Program-made: the position numbers and the translations under genes
Notes under the pieces: model-generated
What the model was told of the DNA's origin: nothing
What the model saw: only the letters and a program-made list of their open reading frames with translations
Database searches by the model: none
Part shown: positions 32,237 to 41,311 of the stretch, piece by piece
Numbering within the stretch: position 1 is the first letter of the stretch
Layout: every line of letters starts with the position of its first letter
Assembly (NCBI RefSeq): GCF_013283745.1
Contig: NZ_JABSTZ010000002.1
Location: 620,001 to 684,000, forward strand
Direction: 5' to 3'
DNA: 64,000 bases
Origin: Aeromicrobium stalagmiti
Lineage (GTDB): Bacteria > Actinomycetota > Actinomycetes > Propionibacteriales > Nocardioidaceae

Positions 32237-33178
32237 GTGAGAGTCGTCTTTGCCGGAACCCCAGAGACGGCGCTCCCGTCCCTCGAGGCGCTCGTCGCGA
32301 GCCGCCACGACGTCGTCGCCGTGATCACCCGACCGGACGCCCCGGCCGGTCGTGGACGCACGCTGACGCCGTCGCCCGTGGCGGAGGCTGCCGCGCGCCA
32401 CGGCATCGAGGTGCTCAAGCCCGTCAAGCCGTCGGACCCCGACTTCATGGAGCGGCTCCGGCAGATCGCGCCCGACTGCATCCCGATCGTCGCCTACGGT
32501 GCGCTGATCCGCCGCGAGGCGCTGGACATCCCGCAGTTCGGCTGGATCAACCTGCACTTCTCGGTGCTGCCCGCCTGGCGTGGCGCGGCTCCGGTCCAGC
32601 GCGCCATCATGGCCGGTGACGAGGTCAGCGGCGCCACGGTCTTCAGCCTGGTCGAGGAGCTCGACGCCGGCCCGGTGCTGGGCACGATCACCGAGCTCAT
32701 CCGCGCCGACGACACGTCCGCCGAGCTCCTGGAGCGCCTGGCCGACTGGGGCAGCAAGCTGCTCGTCGACGTCGTCGACCACATCGAGGACGGCGACATC
32801 GCGGCCGTTCCCCAGCCCGAGGACAACATCTCCTACGCGCCCAAGCTCACGACCGAGGAGGGGCGCATCGACTGGAACCGTCCCGCGTTCGCGGTCGACC
32901 GGCACATCCGCGGCTGCACCCCGGCGCCGGGCGCCTGGACGACGCTCGACGGTGACCGCGTCAAGATCGGGCCGGCGACGATCGCCGACGACCGTACGCT
33001 CGAGCCCGGCCGACTGCACGTGGGCAAGCGTGAGGTGAGGGTCGGCACGACGACGACCGACCTGGTGCTGGGCGACGTCCAGGCCGTCGGCAAGAAGCGC
33101 ATGCCGGCCGCCGACTGGGGGCGTGGCACGACCTTCGCCGACGATCCCGCCTTCACCTCGGTGGGGAGCGACGCATGA
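32237..33178 (+). CDS. fmt: Methionyl-tRNA formyltransferase
   Basis: Formylates initiator Met-tRNA with 10-formyl-THF. 313 residues from GTG 32237, which yields the canonical N-terminus VRVVFAGTPE; a GTG two codons earlier is possible. Catalytic residues Asn105 and His107 are in INLHFSVLPAWRGAAP, and Asp143 in EELDAGPV. The C-terminal OB-like tRNA-binding domain begins about residue 210 (NRPAFAVDRHIRGCTPAPGAW). Overlaps rsmB by ATGA. Confidence 0.96.
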   Translation: MRVVFAGTPETALPSLEALVASRHDVVAVITRPDAPAGRGRTLTPSPVAEAAARHGIEVLKPVKPSDPDFMERLRQIAPDCIPIVAYGALIRREALDIPQFGWINLHFSVLPAWRGAAPVQRAIMAGDEVSGATVFSLVEELDAGPVLGTITELIRADDTSAELLERLADWGSKLLVDVVDHIEDGDIAAVPQPEDNISYAPKLTTEEGRIDWNRPAFAVDRHIRGCTPAPGAWTTLDGDRVKIGPATIADDRTLEPGRLHVGKREVRVGTTTTDLVLGDVQAVGKKRMPAADWGRGTTFADDPAFTSVGSDA

Positions 33179-34458
33179 CCGACCCGGTGCGCTCCGTCGC
33201 CTTCCACGCGCTGCGCGCCGTCGCGGAGCAGGACGCCTACGTCAACCTGATCCTGCCGGCGATGCTCGACGAGCACCACATCGAGGGGCGTGACGCCGCC
33301 TTCGCGACCGAGCTGGTTCACGGCACGCTGCGTCGTCAGGGCACCTACGACGCGATCATCGACCACGTCGCGAGCAAGGGCATCGGGTCGATCGACCCCC
33401 CGGTGCTCGACGCCCTGCGGCTCGGCACCCACCAGCTGCTCAACATGCGGGTGCCGGCGCACGCCGCGGTCTCGACGACCGTCGACGTGGTGCGCCGCGA
33501 GATCGGCCACAAGCCGGTCCACTTCGCCAACGCGCTGCTGCGCAAGATCGGCCAGAAGGACCTCGACGGCTGGCTCGCGATCGTCACCGAGGGGCTGGAG
33601 GGCGACGCGGCTCGGTCGGTCCGCGCCTCCCACCCGCTCTGGATCGTCACCGCGTTGCGCGAGGCCCTCGGCGGTCACGGTGCGCAGATCGACAAGCTGC
33701 TCGCCGCCGACAACGCCCCGCCGCGCGTCACCCTGGTCGCGCGCCCCGGTCTGAGCCGCGCCGAGGACCTCCCGGGACGACCGGGCGAGCTGTCGCCCTA
33801 CGCCCGCATCCTCGACGAGGGCGGAGACCCCGGTGCGATCCCCGAGGTCAGGGACGGACGCGCGGGAGTGCAGGACGAGGGCTCCCAGCTCGTCGCGATC
33901 GCCCTCGCCGACGCGCAGGTCACCGGCTCGGACGCGCGGTGGCTCGACGTGTGTGCCGGTCCGGGCGGCAAGGCGGCCCTCCTCGGGGCGCTCGCCGCCG
34001 GGCGGGGAGCCACGCTCGTCGCCAACGAGCTGCAGCAGCACCGGGCCGAGCTCGTGCGCCACGGCGTCCGCCAGCTCTCCAACGTCGAGGTCACGACCTT
34101 CGACGGCCGCGAGGGCCCGTGGGAGGCCGGTTCGTTCGACCGGGTCCTGGTCGACGCGCCGTGCACCGGGCTCGGGGCCCTGCGACGGCGTCCCGAGTCG
34201 CGGTGGCGCCGCAGGCCCGCCGACCTCGACGGCCTGGTGCCGCTGCAGGAGGCGCTGCTGACCCGGGCGCTCGAGCTGGTGCGCCCCGGCGGGGTCGTGG
34301 TCTATGCGACGTGCTCGCCGCACCTGCGGGAGACGCAGGGCGTCGTCACCGCCGTGACAGCGGGACGCAGCGACGTCGACGTGGAGTCCACCCACCAGTG
34401 GTGGCCCCACATCGACGGCACCGATGCGATGTTCTGCGCGGTCCTACGCCGCCAGTGA
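33175..34458 (+). CDS. rsmB: 16S rRNA (cytosine-967-C5)-methyltransferase RsmB
   Basis: SAM-dependent m5C methyltransferase, 427 residues. An N-terminal NusB-like RNA-binding domain (residues 1-140) is followed by the Rossmann catalytic domain: SAM motif LDVCAGPGGKAALL, the DAPCTG motif with its cysteine, and YATCSPH carrying the second cysteine used in catalysis. ATGA overlap with fmt. Its 3' end overlaps the end of the convergent MFS gene by 15 bases. Confidence 0.93.
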   Translation: MTDPVRSVAFHALRAVAEQDAYVNLILPAMLDEHHIEGRDAAFATELVHGTLRRQGTYDAIIDHVASKGIGSIDPPVLDALRLGTHQLLNMRVPAHAAVSTTVDVVRREIGHKPVHFANALLRKIGQKDLDGWLAIVTEGLEGDAARSVRASHPLWIVTALREALGGHGAQIDKLLAADNAPPRVTLVARPGLSRAEDLPGRPGELSPYARILDEGGDPGAIPEVRDGRAGVQDEGSQLVAIALADAQVTGSDARWLDVCAGPGGKAALLGALAAGRGATLVANELQQHRAELVRHGVRQLSNVEVTTFDGREGPWEAGSFDRVLVDAPCTGLGALRRRPESRWRRRPADLDGLVPLQEALLTRALELVRPGGVVVYATCSPHLRETQGVVTAVTAGRSDVDVESTHQWWPHIDGTDAMFCAVLRRQ

Positions 34459-35856
34459 CACCGGCACCGCGGCCTTGCGCGGCGTCCGCATGACGACCGT
34501 CGCCATGGCGAACCCGACCAGTGCGAACACCATCGAGGTGAGGAACGCGGCCTCGGCGCCCGGCACGACCTCGCCGGGCACGGCGCCCGACGCGTAGACC
34601 GAGACGATCACGGCCAGGCCGATCGCCCCACCGAGCTGCTGCATGGTCTGCAGCAGTCCTGACGCGGCACCCGCGTGCTCGGGCTCGACGCCCGCAAGGA
34701 TCGCGACCGTCGTCGGCATGAAGGTCAGGCCGGCCGACGCGCCGCTCAGCAGCATGGGCCCCAGGATCGAGGTCGCGTAGTCGCTGGAGGTCGAGATCTG
34801 GCTGAGCCAGGCGAAGCTGACGGCCATGCCGAGCGTGCCGATCGCGATGAGCCGGGCCGTGCCGTAGCGGGTGACGAGGCGTGCAGAGATGCGGGAGACC
34901 GCGAAGATCGCGAGCGTCAGCGGCAGGAAGGCGAACCCGGAGGCGAGCGGACCGAAGCCCAGCACCCGCTGGTCGTACTGCACCAGCAGGTAGAACATCG
35001 GGAACTGCGAGCCGACCAGGAGCGACATCACGACGAGGGCTCCGGCGCGTTGCCGGTCGCGCAGCAGGCCGAGACGCAGCAGCGGGTGGGGAGCGACGCG
35101 CTCGGTCCGGACGAACAGCGCCAGGAGGGCAGCGGCCAGGGCGAACCCACCGATCGTCCCGACGGAGCCCCAGCCGTGGTCGGGTGCGTTGATGAAGGCG
35201 TAGACCAGGGCCACGGAGCCCAAGGTCGCGGACGCGGCGCCGACCACGTCGAAGCGGCCCGGCCGACGGTCCGTCTCGGCCACGAAGCGGCGGACGAGGG
35301 CGAGCACCACGATGCCGATCGGCACGTTGATCACGAGCGTCCAGCGCCACGAGCCGACGTCCGTCAGGGCGCCGCCGAGGATCAGGCCGATCGAGCCGCC
35401 GGCCGACGACACGGCGGTGAACAACGCCAGGGCACGGTTGCGGGATCCCTCGTCGGTCGTGGCGGTCATGAGCAGCGCGAGGACGCTGGGAGCCGCGATC
35501 GCGGCGCCGACTCCCTGGGCGACACGGGCGACGACGAGCAGGTCGGCGTTGGGCGCGAGGCCGCCCGCGAGGGAGGCGACCGTGAACAGCGCCAGGCCGA
35601 TCTCGAACACGCGGCGGCGTCCGAAGACGTCGCCGAGCCTGCCACCGAGCAGCAGGAGGCCGCCGAAGGCGAGCGTGTAGCCGTTGAGGACCCACGAGAG
35701 GCTGGCGGGCGAGAAGTCGAGATCGGCCTGGATGCGGGGGAGTGCGACGTTCACGACGGTGGCGTCGAGGACGAGCATCAGCTGGGCCAGCAGCACGAGG
35801 GTGATGCCGAGCGTGGCGCGCCGCTGCGCGGGTGGCGCCGAGGAGACAGAGGTCAT
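34444..35856 (-). CDS. MFS drug efflux transporter, DHA2 (EmrB/QacA) type
   Basis: Proton-driven exporter, 470 residues, with about 14 hydrophobic helices. The family motif of helix 1, LVLDATVVNVALP (Asp31), and motif A after helix 2 (GGRLGDVFGRRRVF) are present. I start at ATG complement 35856, which has AGGAAG seven bases upstream; the open frame runs further but into the operator region. It is divergent from a TetR regulator, with two palindromic operators between, so it is probably repressed until an inducing compound binds the regulator. The stop overlaps rsmB by 15 bases, tail to tail. Substrate unknown. Confidence 0.92.
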   Translation of the reverse strand: MTSVSSAPPAQRRATLGITLVLLAQLMLVLDATVVNVALPRIQADLDFSPASLSWVLNGYTLAFGGLLLLGGRLGDVFGRRRVFEIGLALFTVASLAGGLAPNADLLVVARVAQGVGAAIAAPSVLALLMTATTDEGSRNRALALFTAVSSAGGSIGLILGGALTDVGSWRWTLVINVPIGIVVLALVRRFVAETDRRPGRFDVVGAASATLGSVALVYAFINAPDHGWGSVGTIGGFALAAALLALFVRTERVAPHPLLRLGLLRDRQRAGALVVMSLLVGSQFPMFYLLVQYDQRVLGFGPLASGFAFLPLTLAIFAVSRISARLVTRYGTARLIAIGTLGMAVSFAWLSQISTSSDYATSILGPMLLSGASAGLTFMPTTVAILAGVEPEHAGAASGLLQTMQQLGGAIGLAVIVSVYASGAVPGEVVPGAEAAFLTSMVFALVGFAMATVVMRTPRKAAVPVSLAA

Positions 35857-35892
35857 GGCGTGCTTCCTGTTCTGGGCGGAGAGGGTGACGTA

Positions 35893-35898
35893 GACTAG
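35893..35898 (-). promoter_or_regulatory. Predicted -10 box of the MFS gene
   Basis: Read on the minus strand, TAGTCT lies 36 bases before the MFS ATG. The operator palindrome at 35900-35914 begins next to it, in the promoter spacer, where a bound repressor would block RNA polymerase. Confidence 0.45.
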
Positions 35899-35899
35899 G

Positions 35900-35914
35900 C
35901 GGAGAAGGACTCCG
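35900..35914. promoter_or_regulatory. Candidate TetR operator 1
   Basis: CGGAG-AAGGA-CTCCG, a 15-bp palindrome followed by GTT. It matches operator 2 at 12 of 15 positions, and the trailing GTT is shared. It is positioned over the MFS promoter. Confidence 0.65.
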
Positions 35915-35932
35915 GTTCCTTCGACGACTATA

Positions 35933-35947
35933 CGGAGACGGTCTCCG
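35933..35947. promoter_or_regulatory. Candidate TetR operator 2
   Basis: CGGAGAC-G-GTCTCCG, a perfect 7+1+7 palindrome, 33 bp centre to centre from operator 1 (three helical turns). It overlaps a TATACG box that could serve the tetR gene itself, so autoregulation is likely. Confidence 0.7.
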
Positions 35948-35968
35948 GTTAGCAAGGGAGGTGGCGCG

Positions 35969-36583
35969 GTGGTGTCCGTCACGCGCGAGCAGACCGGCGC
36001 CGAACCAGGTGCCAAGCCCCTGCGAGCCGACGCCCAGCGCAACTACGACAAGCTCGTCGAGGCAGCCCGCGAGGCATTTCGCGAGCACGGCGCCGAGGCC
36101 TCGCTCGACGACATCGCCAAGCGGGCCGGCGTCGGTCCCGGCACGCTCTACCGGCACTTCCCGACCCGCGACGACCTGATCGACGCGGTCATGCGCGACT
36201 GGGCGGCCCAGATCGAGGCCGACAGCGACGCGGTCGTCGGCTCCGGGCTCGACGCACGACCGGCTCTGACCGACTGGTTCGGCAAGTTCGTCGCCAACGT
36301 CGGCATCTACCGCGGCGCGGCGGCCAAGGTCATGGCGGCCATGGACGACGAGTCGTCGCCGATCTACCGCAAGTGCCAGGTGCTCGTGGGCGCCAACGAG
36401 AAGGTCATCGGGCACATCGCCGAGATGGGCGCCCTGCGCGACGGTGTCGACTCCCGTGAGGTCATGCGGCTGGTGAGCGGCGTCGCCAGCGTGGCCGACC
36501 AGGCGGGCATGGACATCGCCGAGGCGGGCCCCATGCTCGACATCGTGATCCAGGGCATCCTGCGCGACCCGGCAGCCTCCTGA
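35969..36583 (+). CDS. TetR/AcrR family transcriptional regulator
   Basis: 204 residues. An N-terminal helix-turn-helix domain (about 25-70) reads NYDKLVEAAREAFREHG...SLDDIAKRAGVGPGTLYRHFPTRDDLI, a textbook TetR pattern; the C-terminal ligand-binding domain is family-variable. Start GTG 35969 with AGGGAGG seven bases upstream. Divergent to the MFS exporter across a 112-bp gap with two operators, so it is presumed to repress both. Confidence 0.93.
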   Translation: MVSVTREQTGAEPGAKPLRADAQRNYDKLVEAAREAFREHGAEASLDDIAKRAGVGPGTLYRHFPTRDDLIDAVMRDWAAQIEADSDAVVGSGLDARPALTDWFGKFVANVGIYRGAAAKVMAAMDDESSPIYRKCQVLVGANEKVIGHIAEMGALRDGVDSREVMRLVSGVASVADQAGMDIAEAGPMLDIVIQGILRDPAAS

Positions 36584-36615
36584 TCCTCCCCCCGATCGCC
36601 CGGACGCGCGCCCAC

Positions 36616-36621
36616 TAGGCT
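36616..36621 (+). promoter_or_regulatory. Predicted -10 box, leaderless rpe transcript
   Basis: TAGGCT followed by six bases and the rpe ATG at 36628. Confidence 0.6.
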
Positions 36622-36627
36622 GACGCC

Positions 36628-37290
36628 ATGGGCATCCAGATCACCCCGAGCATGCTGTCGGCCGACTTCGCCAACCTCGAGGCCGAGGCGGCTCGCATCA
36701 GCGGAGCCGACTGGTTGCACATGGACGTCATGGACAACCACTTCGTGCCCAACCTGACGCTGGGGGCCCCGGTCATCGAGGCCCTCGCGAAGGTCGCGAA
36801 GCAGCCGATCGACGCGCACCTGATGATCGCCGACCCCGACCGCTGGGCGCCGGCCTACGTCGAGGCCGGCGCGGGCAGCATCACGTTCCACGTCGAGGCG
36901 GCCGCGGCTCCGGTGCGCCTCGCGCGGGAGATCCGCGCCAAGGGGGCGCGGGCGTCGATGGCGCTCAAGCCGGCCACGCCGATCGAGCCCTACGCGGACA
37001 TGCTCCCCGAGCTCGACATGGTGCTGATCATGACGGTGGAGCCCGGGTTCGGCGGCCAGACGTTCCTCGACCTGTGCCTGCCCAAGATCCGGCGCGCCCG
37101 TGACCTCATCGACCAGCACGGTGGCGACATCTGGCTCCAGGTCGACGGTGGTGTCTCGCTCGAGACGATCGAGCGCTGTGCCGAGGCCGGCGCGGACGTC
37201 TTCGTCGCGGGCTCCGCGGTGTTCGGCGCCGACGATCCGGAGGACATGGTGTCGCAGCTGCGCTCGCATGCCGGACGTCACGTCCACTGA
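36628..37290 (+). CDS. rpe: Ribulose-phosphate 3-epimerase
   Basis: Interconverts ribulose 5-phosphate and xylulose 5-phosphate in the pentose phosphate pathway. 220-residue TIM barrel; metal and catalytic residues lie in [14 protein letters not shown] (His31, Asp33), [15 protein letters not shown] and LQVDGGV. It precedes the riboflavin genes, whose pathway uses ribulose 5-phosphate, but has its own promoter. Confidence 0.96.
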   Translation: MGIQITPSMLSADFANLEAEAARISGADWLHMDVMDNHFVPNLTLGAPVIEALAKVAKQPIDAHLMIADPDRWAPAYVEAGAGSITFHVEAAAAPVRLAREIRAKGARASMALKPATPIEPYADMLPELDMVLIMTVEPGFGGQTFLDLCLPKIRRARDLIDQHGGDIWLQVDGGVSLETIERCAEAGADVFVAGSAVFGADDPEDMVSQLRSHAGRHVH

Positions 37291-37304
37291 CGGGGACGAC
37301 CCGA

Positions 37305-37310
37305 TAGAAT
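37305..37310 (+). promoter_or_regulatory. Predicted -10 box of the riboflavin operon
   Basis: TAGAAT, giving a start near 37317. A perfect 7-bp hairpin (ACGAGCA/TGCTCGT, 37318-37333) would then form the very 5' end of the transcript before the FMN aptamer. Confidence 0.55.
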
Positions 37311-37333
37311 GACCGCAACGAGCAGTTGCTCGT

Positions 37334-37481
37334 GTGCTCCGGGGTCGGTGCAATTCCGAACCGGCGGTGACAGTCCGCGACCCGCGGTCACTTCTTTGCG
37401 CAGCAACCAGCGCAGGGGTGAGGCCCGGTTGAGCCGGTGGAATTCCGGCACCGACGGTGAAAGTCCGGATGAGAGGGGCAC
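37334..37481 (+). ncRNA. FMN riboswitch (RFN element)
   Basis: Closing helix P1 is GTGCTCC (37334-37340) with GGGGCAC (37475-37481). Between them are the conserved RFN segments: GGTCGGTGCAATTCCGAACC, GGCGGTGACAGTCCGCGACCC, GGTTGAGCCGGTGGAATTCC and CACCGACGGTGAAAGTCC. It senses FMN and controls the ribD-ribE-ribBA-ribH operon. Downstream, CCGGGT (37537-37542) can pair with ACCCGG (37560-37565), which touches the ribD ribosome-binding site GGAGGA (37564-37569), and no terminator is visible. Control of translation is therefore more likely than termination. Confidence 0.96.
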
Positions 37482-37573
37482 GTGTGTCGTGGTGACGTCT
37501 GCCGCGGCCACGCGATGACACCCGTCATCTCCCGCCCCGGGTCGTGCGAGCAGACCACCACCCGGAGGAATGC

Positions 37574-38611
37574 ATGGCATCAGAGGTCGAAGTCGCAGCG
37601 ATGCGACGGGCGCTCGACGCGGCCCGCGGGACGCGGCGGACGTTGCCCAACCCGCGCGTCGGCTGCGTGCTGATCGCGTCCGACGGCACCGAGATCGCGG
37701 TGGGAGCCCACCACGGCGCCGGCACGCCCCATGCCGAGGTCGACGCCCTGACCCGCGCCGGCGACGCCGCTCGCGGCGCCACGGCCGTCGTCACCCTCGA
37801 GCCGTGCAACCACACGGGTCGCACGGGGCCCTGCGCGCAGGCCCTCATCGACGCAGGGGTGGCACGGGTCGTCTTCGGGCAGATCGATCCTGATCGCACC
37901 GCGTCGGGCGGCGCCTCGACGCTGCGGGCCTCCGGCATCGAGGTCGAGCCCGGCGTGATGGCCGAGGAGGCGACCGACCTCAACGTCGAGTGGACGTTCG
38001 CGGTGACGTCGGGGCGACCCTTCGTGACCTGGAAGTACGCCGCGACGCTCGACGGGCTCAGTGCGGCTCCCGACGGCACCAGCAAGTGGATCACCAGCGA
38101 CGAGGCGCGGCGCGACGTGCAGACGTTCCGTGCCGAGGCCGACGCGATCGTCGCGGGCACGGGCGCCGTGCTGGCCGACGACCCCCGTCTGACCGTCCGC
38201 GACGCCAAGGACATGCCGCTGCCCTACGACCAGCAGCCGCTGCGGGTCGTCGTGGGCGAGACCAAGATCCCCAACTACTTCCGGGTCTTCGACCGGGTGG
38301 CGCCGACCCTCATGATCCAGTCGCGCGACCCCGACACCGTGCTGCAGAAGCTCGTCGAGAACGGCATCCGCCACATCTGGCTGGAGGGTGGTCCGCGCCT
38401 GGCCGGTGCCTTCTGGAAGGCCGGCGTCATCGACCGGATCATCGGCTACATGGCACCCGCGATGCTCGGCTCCGGCCGTGCCGCGCTGGAGGGCGAGGCC
38501 ACGACCCTCGCCGACCTGCGACCGATCCACATCGAGGACCTCACGATGATCGGTCCCGACATCCGCATCATCGGCACCCCAGGGCGCATGCAGAGAGAGG
38601 ACTTCGACTGA
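37574..38611 (+). CDS. ribD: Bifunctional diaminohydroxyphosphoribosylaminopyrimidine deaminase / reductase
   Basis: Second and third steps of riboflavin synthesis from GTP. 345 residues: deaminase domain with zinc ligands His53 (HAEVDAL), Cys78 and Cys87 ([12 protein letters not shown]), then the NADPH-dependent reductase domain (about residue 145 on: [16 protein letters not shown]). Start ATG 37574 is set by GGAGGA four bases upstream. Overlaps ribE (TGATG). Confidence 0.96.
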   Translation: MASEVEVAAMRRALDAARGTRRTLPNPRVGCVLIASDGTEIAVGAHHGAGTPHAEVDALTRAGDAARGATAVVTLEPCNHTGRTGPCAQALIDAGVARVVFGQIDPDRTASGGASTLRASGIEVEPGVMAEEATDLNVEWTFAVTSGRPFVTWKYAATLDGLSAAPDGTSKWITSDEARRDVQTFRAEADAIVAGTGAVLADDPRLTVRDAKDMPLPYDQQPLRVVVGETKIPNYFRVFDRVAPTLMIQSRDPDTVLQKLVENGIRHIWLEGGPRLAGAFWKAGVIDRIIGYMAPAMLGSGRAALEGEATTLADLRPIHIEDLTMIGPDIRIIGTPGRMQREDFD

Positions 38612-39240
38612 TGTTCACCGGACTCATCGAGGAGAAGGGCACCATCACCGCGGTGGAGGAGCTCGGCGACTCCGTGCGCCTGACGATCCGCGGCCCCGTC
38701 GTCACGTCCGACGCAGGTCACGGCGACTCGATCGCCGTCAACGGCTGCTGCCTGACCGTCATGGCCCAGGACGGCGACACGTTCGGCGCGGACGTCATGA
38801 AGGAGTCGCTCGACAAGACGTCCCTGGGCGACCTGGCCGTGGGCTCGCAGGTCAATCTCGAGCGCGCCACGAAGGCGGGGGCCCGGCTCGGCGGTCACAT
38901 CGTGCAGGGCCACGTCGACGGCACCGGCCACGTCATCGACCGCACGCCCAGCGAGCACTGGGAGGTCGTGCGCATCGGCCTGCCGGTCGAGCTCGCGAAG
39001 TATCTCGTCGCCAAGGGCTCCGTCACCGTCGACGGCACGTCGCTGACGGTCGTCGAGGTCGTCGACGCGGCCCCGTCGACGGGGGAGGGGCCGTGGTTCT
39101 CGGTCTCGCTGATCCCCACCACGCTCGCCGACACCACGTTGGGCACCAAGGCTCCGGGCGACCGGGTCAACCTCGAGGTCGACATCCTCGCCAAGTACGT
39201 CGAGCGCCTGCTCGCAGCACAGAAGGAAGAATCGGCATGA
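38611..39240 (+). CDS. ribE: Riboflavin synthase (alpha subunit)
   Basis: Dismutates two 6,7-dimethyl-8-ribityllumazines into riboflavin. 209 residues with the two lumazine-binding repeats, [12 protein letters not shown] at the start and [13 protein letters not shown] in the second half. Also named ribC in some species. TGATG overlap with ribD and ATGA with ribBA. Confidence 0.95.
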   Translation: MFTGLIEEKGTITAVEELGDSVRLTIRGPVVTSDAGHGDSIAVNGCCLTVMAQDGDTFGADVMKESLDKTSLGDLAVGSQVNLERATKAGARLGGHIVQGHVDGTGHVIDRTPSEHWEVVRIGLPVELAKYLVAKGSVTVDGTSLTVVEVVDAAPSTGEGPWFSVSLIPTTLADTTLGTKAPGDRVNLEVDILAKYVERLLAAQKEESA

Positions 39241-40469
39241 CCGAGCACGAAGCAGTCAGGCTCGACAGCATCGAGCGTGCGATCGCGGACTTCCGCGACG
39301 GCAAGGCCATCGTCGTCGTCGACGACGAGGACCGCGAGAACGAGGGCGACATCATCTTCGCCGCGAGCAAGGCGACGCCGGAGCTCATGGCGTTCCTGGT
39401 CCGCTACTCCAGCGGCCTGGTCTGCGCGCCCATCACCGGCGACATCCTCGACCGGCTCGCGATCCCGTTGATGACGCCGCACAACCGCGAGAAGATGCGC
39501 ACGGCCTACACCGTGTCGATCGATGCCCGCGACGGCATCACGACCGGCATCTCGGCCTCCGACCGCGCCCGTACGTGCCGGGTGCTCGCCGACTCGGCCA
39601 CCGAGCCGTTCGAGCTCAACCAGCCGGGCCACATCATCCCGCTGCGGGCCAAGCCGGGAGGCGTTCTCGAGCGCGCCGGCCACACCGAGGCCGCGGTCGA
39701 CTTCGCGCGCCTCGCGGGACTCACGCCGGCCGGCGTGATCGGTGAGGTGCTCAACGACGACGGCACCCTCATGCGGGCGCCCGAGCTGCGCGAGTTCGCC
39801 GACGAGCACGGCATCGCGCTGGTGTCGATCGAGGCCCTCCAGGTGCACCTGCGCCTGCACGAGTCGCAGGTCGACCGCCTCGCGACGACCCGGCTGCCCA
39901 CCGAGTTCGGTGAGTTCACGGCCCACGGGTACCGCGACCGCATCGAGGGCTCCGAGCACATCGCGCTGGTCCACGGCGATCCCGGCACCGAGGACGTCCT
40001 GGTGCGCATCCACTCCGAGTGCCTCACCGGCGACGTGTTCGGCTCGCGCCGCTGCGACTGCGGCCCCCAGCTCGAGCTCTCGATGACCGAGATCACCGCG
40101 GCGGGCGCGGGCATCGTCGTCTACCTGCGCGGCCACGAGGGTCGCGGCATCGGGCTGCTGCACAAGCTGCAGGCCTACGGTCTGCAGGACGCCGGCAGCG
40201 ACACGGTCGACGCCAACATCCAGCTCGGCTTCGGCGAGGACGAGCGCGACTACGCCGCCGGAGCGCAGATCCTGCGCGACCTGGGGGTCACGTCGGCGCG
40301 CCTGCTCACCAACAACCCCGACAAGACGACGGCGCTCGAGGCGTACGGCGTCAAGGTCAGCGAGCGTCTTCCGCTCCTGATCGCCCCGACGGAGGACAGC
40401 CTGCGTTATCTGCAGACCAAGGCCGAGCGCATGGGACACGACCTTCCCGGCCTCGAGGAGGAGAGCTGA
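39237..40469 (+). CDS. ribBA: Bifunctional 3,4-dihydroxy-2-butanone-4-phosphate synthase / GTP cyclohydrolase II
   Basis: Supplies both starting materials for riboflavin. 410 residues: DHBP synthase domain (1-205) with the acidic motif [10 protein letters not shown], and GTP cyclohydrolase II (206-410) with zinc ligands Cys262, Cys273 and Cys275 ([20 protein letters not shown]). Both domains look complete. Overlaps ribH (TGATG). Confidence 0.96.
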   Translation: MTEHEAVRLDSIERAIADFRDGKAIVVVDDEDRENEGDIIFAASKATPELMAFLVRYSSGLVCAPITGDILDRLAIPLMTPHNREKMRTAYTVSIDARDGITTGISASDRARTCRVLADSATEPFELNQPGHIIPLRAKPGGVLERAGHTEAAVDFARLAGLTPAGVIGEVLNDDGTLMRAPELREFADEHGIALVSIEALQVHLRLHESQVDRLATTRLPTEFGEFTAHGYRDRIEGSEHIALVHGDPGTEDVLVRIHSECLTGDVFGSRRCDCGPQLELSMTEITAAGAGIVVYLRGHEGRGIGLLHKLQAYGLQDAGSDTVDANIQLGFGEDERDYAAGAQILRDLGVTSARLLTNNPDKTTALEAYGVKVSERLPLLIAPTEDSLRYLQTKAERMGHDLPGLEEES

Positions 40470-40939
40470 TGTCAGGACACGGAGCACCGCAGCTGGCCGT
40501 CGACGCGGCGGGCGCCCGCGTGGCGATCGTCGCCTCGAGCTGGCACACCGAGGTGATGGACGGACTCATCGCGGGAGCCCAGGCGGCCCTGGCCGACGCC
40601 CACGTCACGGACGTGACGCTGGTGCGCGCGCCCGGGTCGTTCGAGCTTCCCATCCTCTGCCAGGCGTACGCCCGGCAGGGCTTCGACGCGGTGATCGCCC
40701 TCGGGGTGATCATCCGGGGCGGCACGCCGCACTTCGAGTACGTCTCTGCCGCCGCGACCGACGGCCTCAGCCGGGTCGCGCTCGACACCGGTGTGCCCGT
40801 CGGCTTCGGCCTCCTGACCTGCGACGACGACGCCCAGGCGCTCGATCGCGCAGGGCTGGAGGGCAGCAAGGAGGACAAGGGACGCGAGGCCGTCGAGGCC
40901 GCCCTGTCCGCGTGGAACGTCCTGCGCACCCTTGCCTGA
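40469..40939 (+). CDS. ribH: 6,7-dimethyl-8-ribityllumazine synthase
   Basis: Condenses the pyrimidine with DHBP to the lumazine; usually a 60-mer or pentamer. 156 residues, general acid/base His88 in GGTPHFEYV, and the phosphate loop region in RAPGSFELP. Last gene of the operon. Confidence 0.95.
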   Translation: MSGHGAPQLAVDAAGARVAIVASSWHTEVMDGLIAGAQAALADAHVTDVTLVRAPGSFELPILCQAYARQGFDAVIALGVIIRGGTPHFEYVSAAATDGLSRVALDTGVPVGFGLLTCDDDAQALDRAGLEGSKEDKGREAVEAALSAWNVLRTLA

Positions 40940-40949
40940 GCCGCACCGA

Positions 40950-40955
40950 TAGACT
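40950..40955 (+). promoter_or_regulatory. Predicted -10 box, leaderless hisE transcript
   Basis: TAGACT, eight bases before the hisE ATG at 40964. Confidence 0.5.
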
Positions 40956-40963
40956 GCTCCACG

Positions 40964-41227
40964 ATGAAGACCTTCGACCAACTCTTCGCCGAGCTCGCCG
41001 ACAAGGCCGCGACGCGCCCCGAGGGCTCGCGCACCGTCGCCGAGCTCGATGCCGGCGTCCACTCGATCGGCAAGAAGCTCGTCGAGGAGGCCGCCGAGTC
41101 GTGGATGGCCGCCGAGCACGAAGGTCCTGAGCGCACGGCCGAGGAGATCAGCCAGCTGCTCTACCACGCGCAGGTGATGATGATCGCCTCCGGCATCTCG
41201 CTCGACGACGTCTACGCGCATCTGTGA
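40964..41227 (+). CDS. hisE: Phosphoribosyl-ATP pyrophosphatase
   Basis: Second step of histidine synthesis. 87 residues, a monofunctional HisE (not fused to HisI): [28 protein letters not shown], the metal-binding [11 protein letters not shown], and [14 protein letters not shown]. Paired with hisG, as in mycobacteria; the other his genes are elsewhere. Confidence 0.94.
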   Translation: MKTFDQLFAELADKAATRPEGSRTVAELDAGVHSIGKKLVEEAAESWMAAEHEGPERTAEEISQLLYHAQVMMIASGISLDDVYAHL

Positions 41228-41290
41228 CGGACCGGCTGCTGCTCTCGACGAGGGTGGGCGCCCGTCCGTGCCTCCGCCGTCCGTCACAGA
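41221..41290 (+). promoter_or_regulatory. Long-range 12-bp inverted repeat in the hisE-hisG gap
   Basis: TCTGTGACGGAC (41221-41232, including the hisE stop) and GTCCGTCACAGA (41279-41290) are perfect complements, enclosing a 46-base GC-rich loop with its own short GGGCGCCC palindrome. It would fold just before the hisG ribosome-binding region (GAGAAGAG). It could be a terminator, attenuator or mRNA-stability element. No T-box or His-leader peptide was recognised. Confidence 0.5.
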
Positions 41291-41311
41291 CTCCCTGAGA
41301 AGAGACCTTCC

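Noticed and set aside
34444-36583. MFS-TetR pair as a recently acquired island
   Set aside because: Base composition and codon use look like the neighbours and there are no mobile-element traces, so transfer cannot be supported.
41228-41311. T-box or His leader peptide before hisG
   Set aside because: No TGG-n-ACCGCG motif, no run of His codons and no terminator/antiterminator pair.
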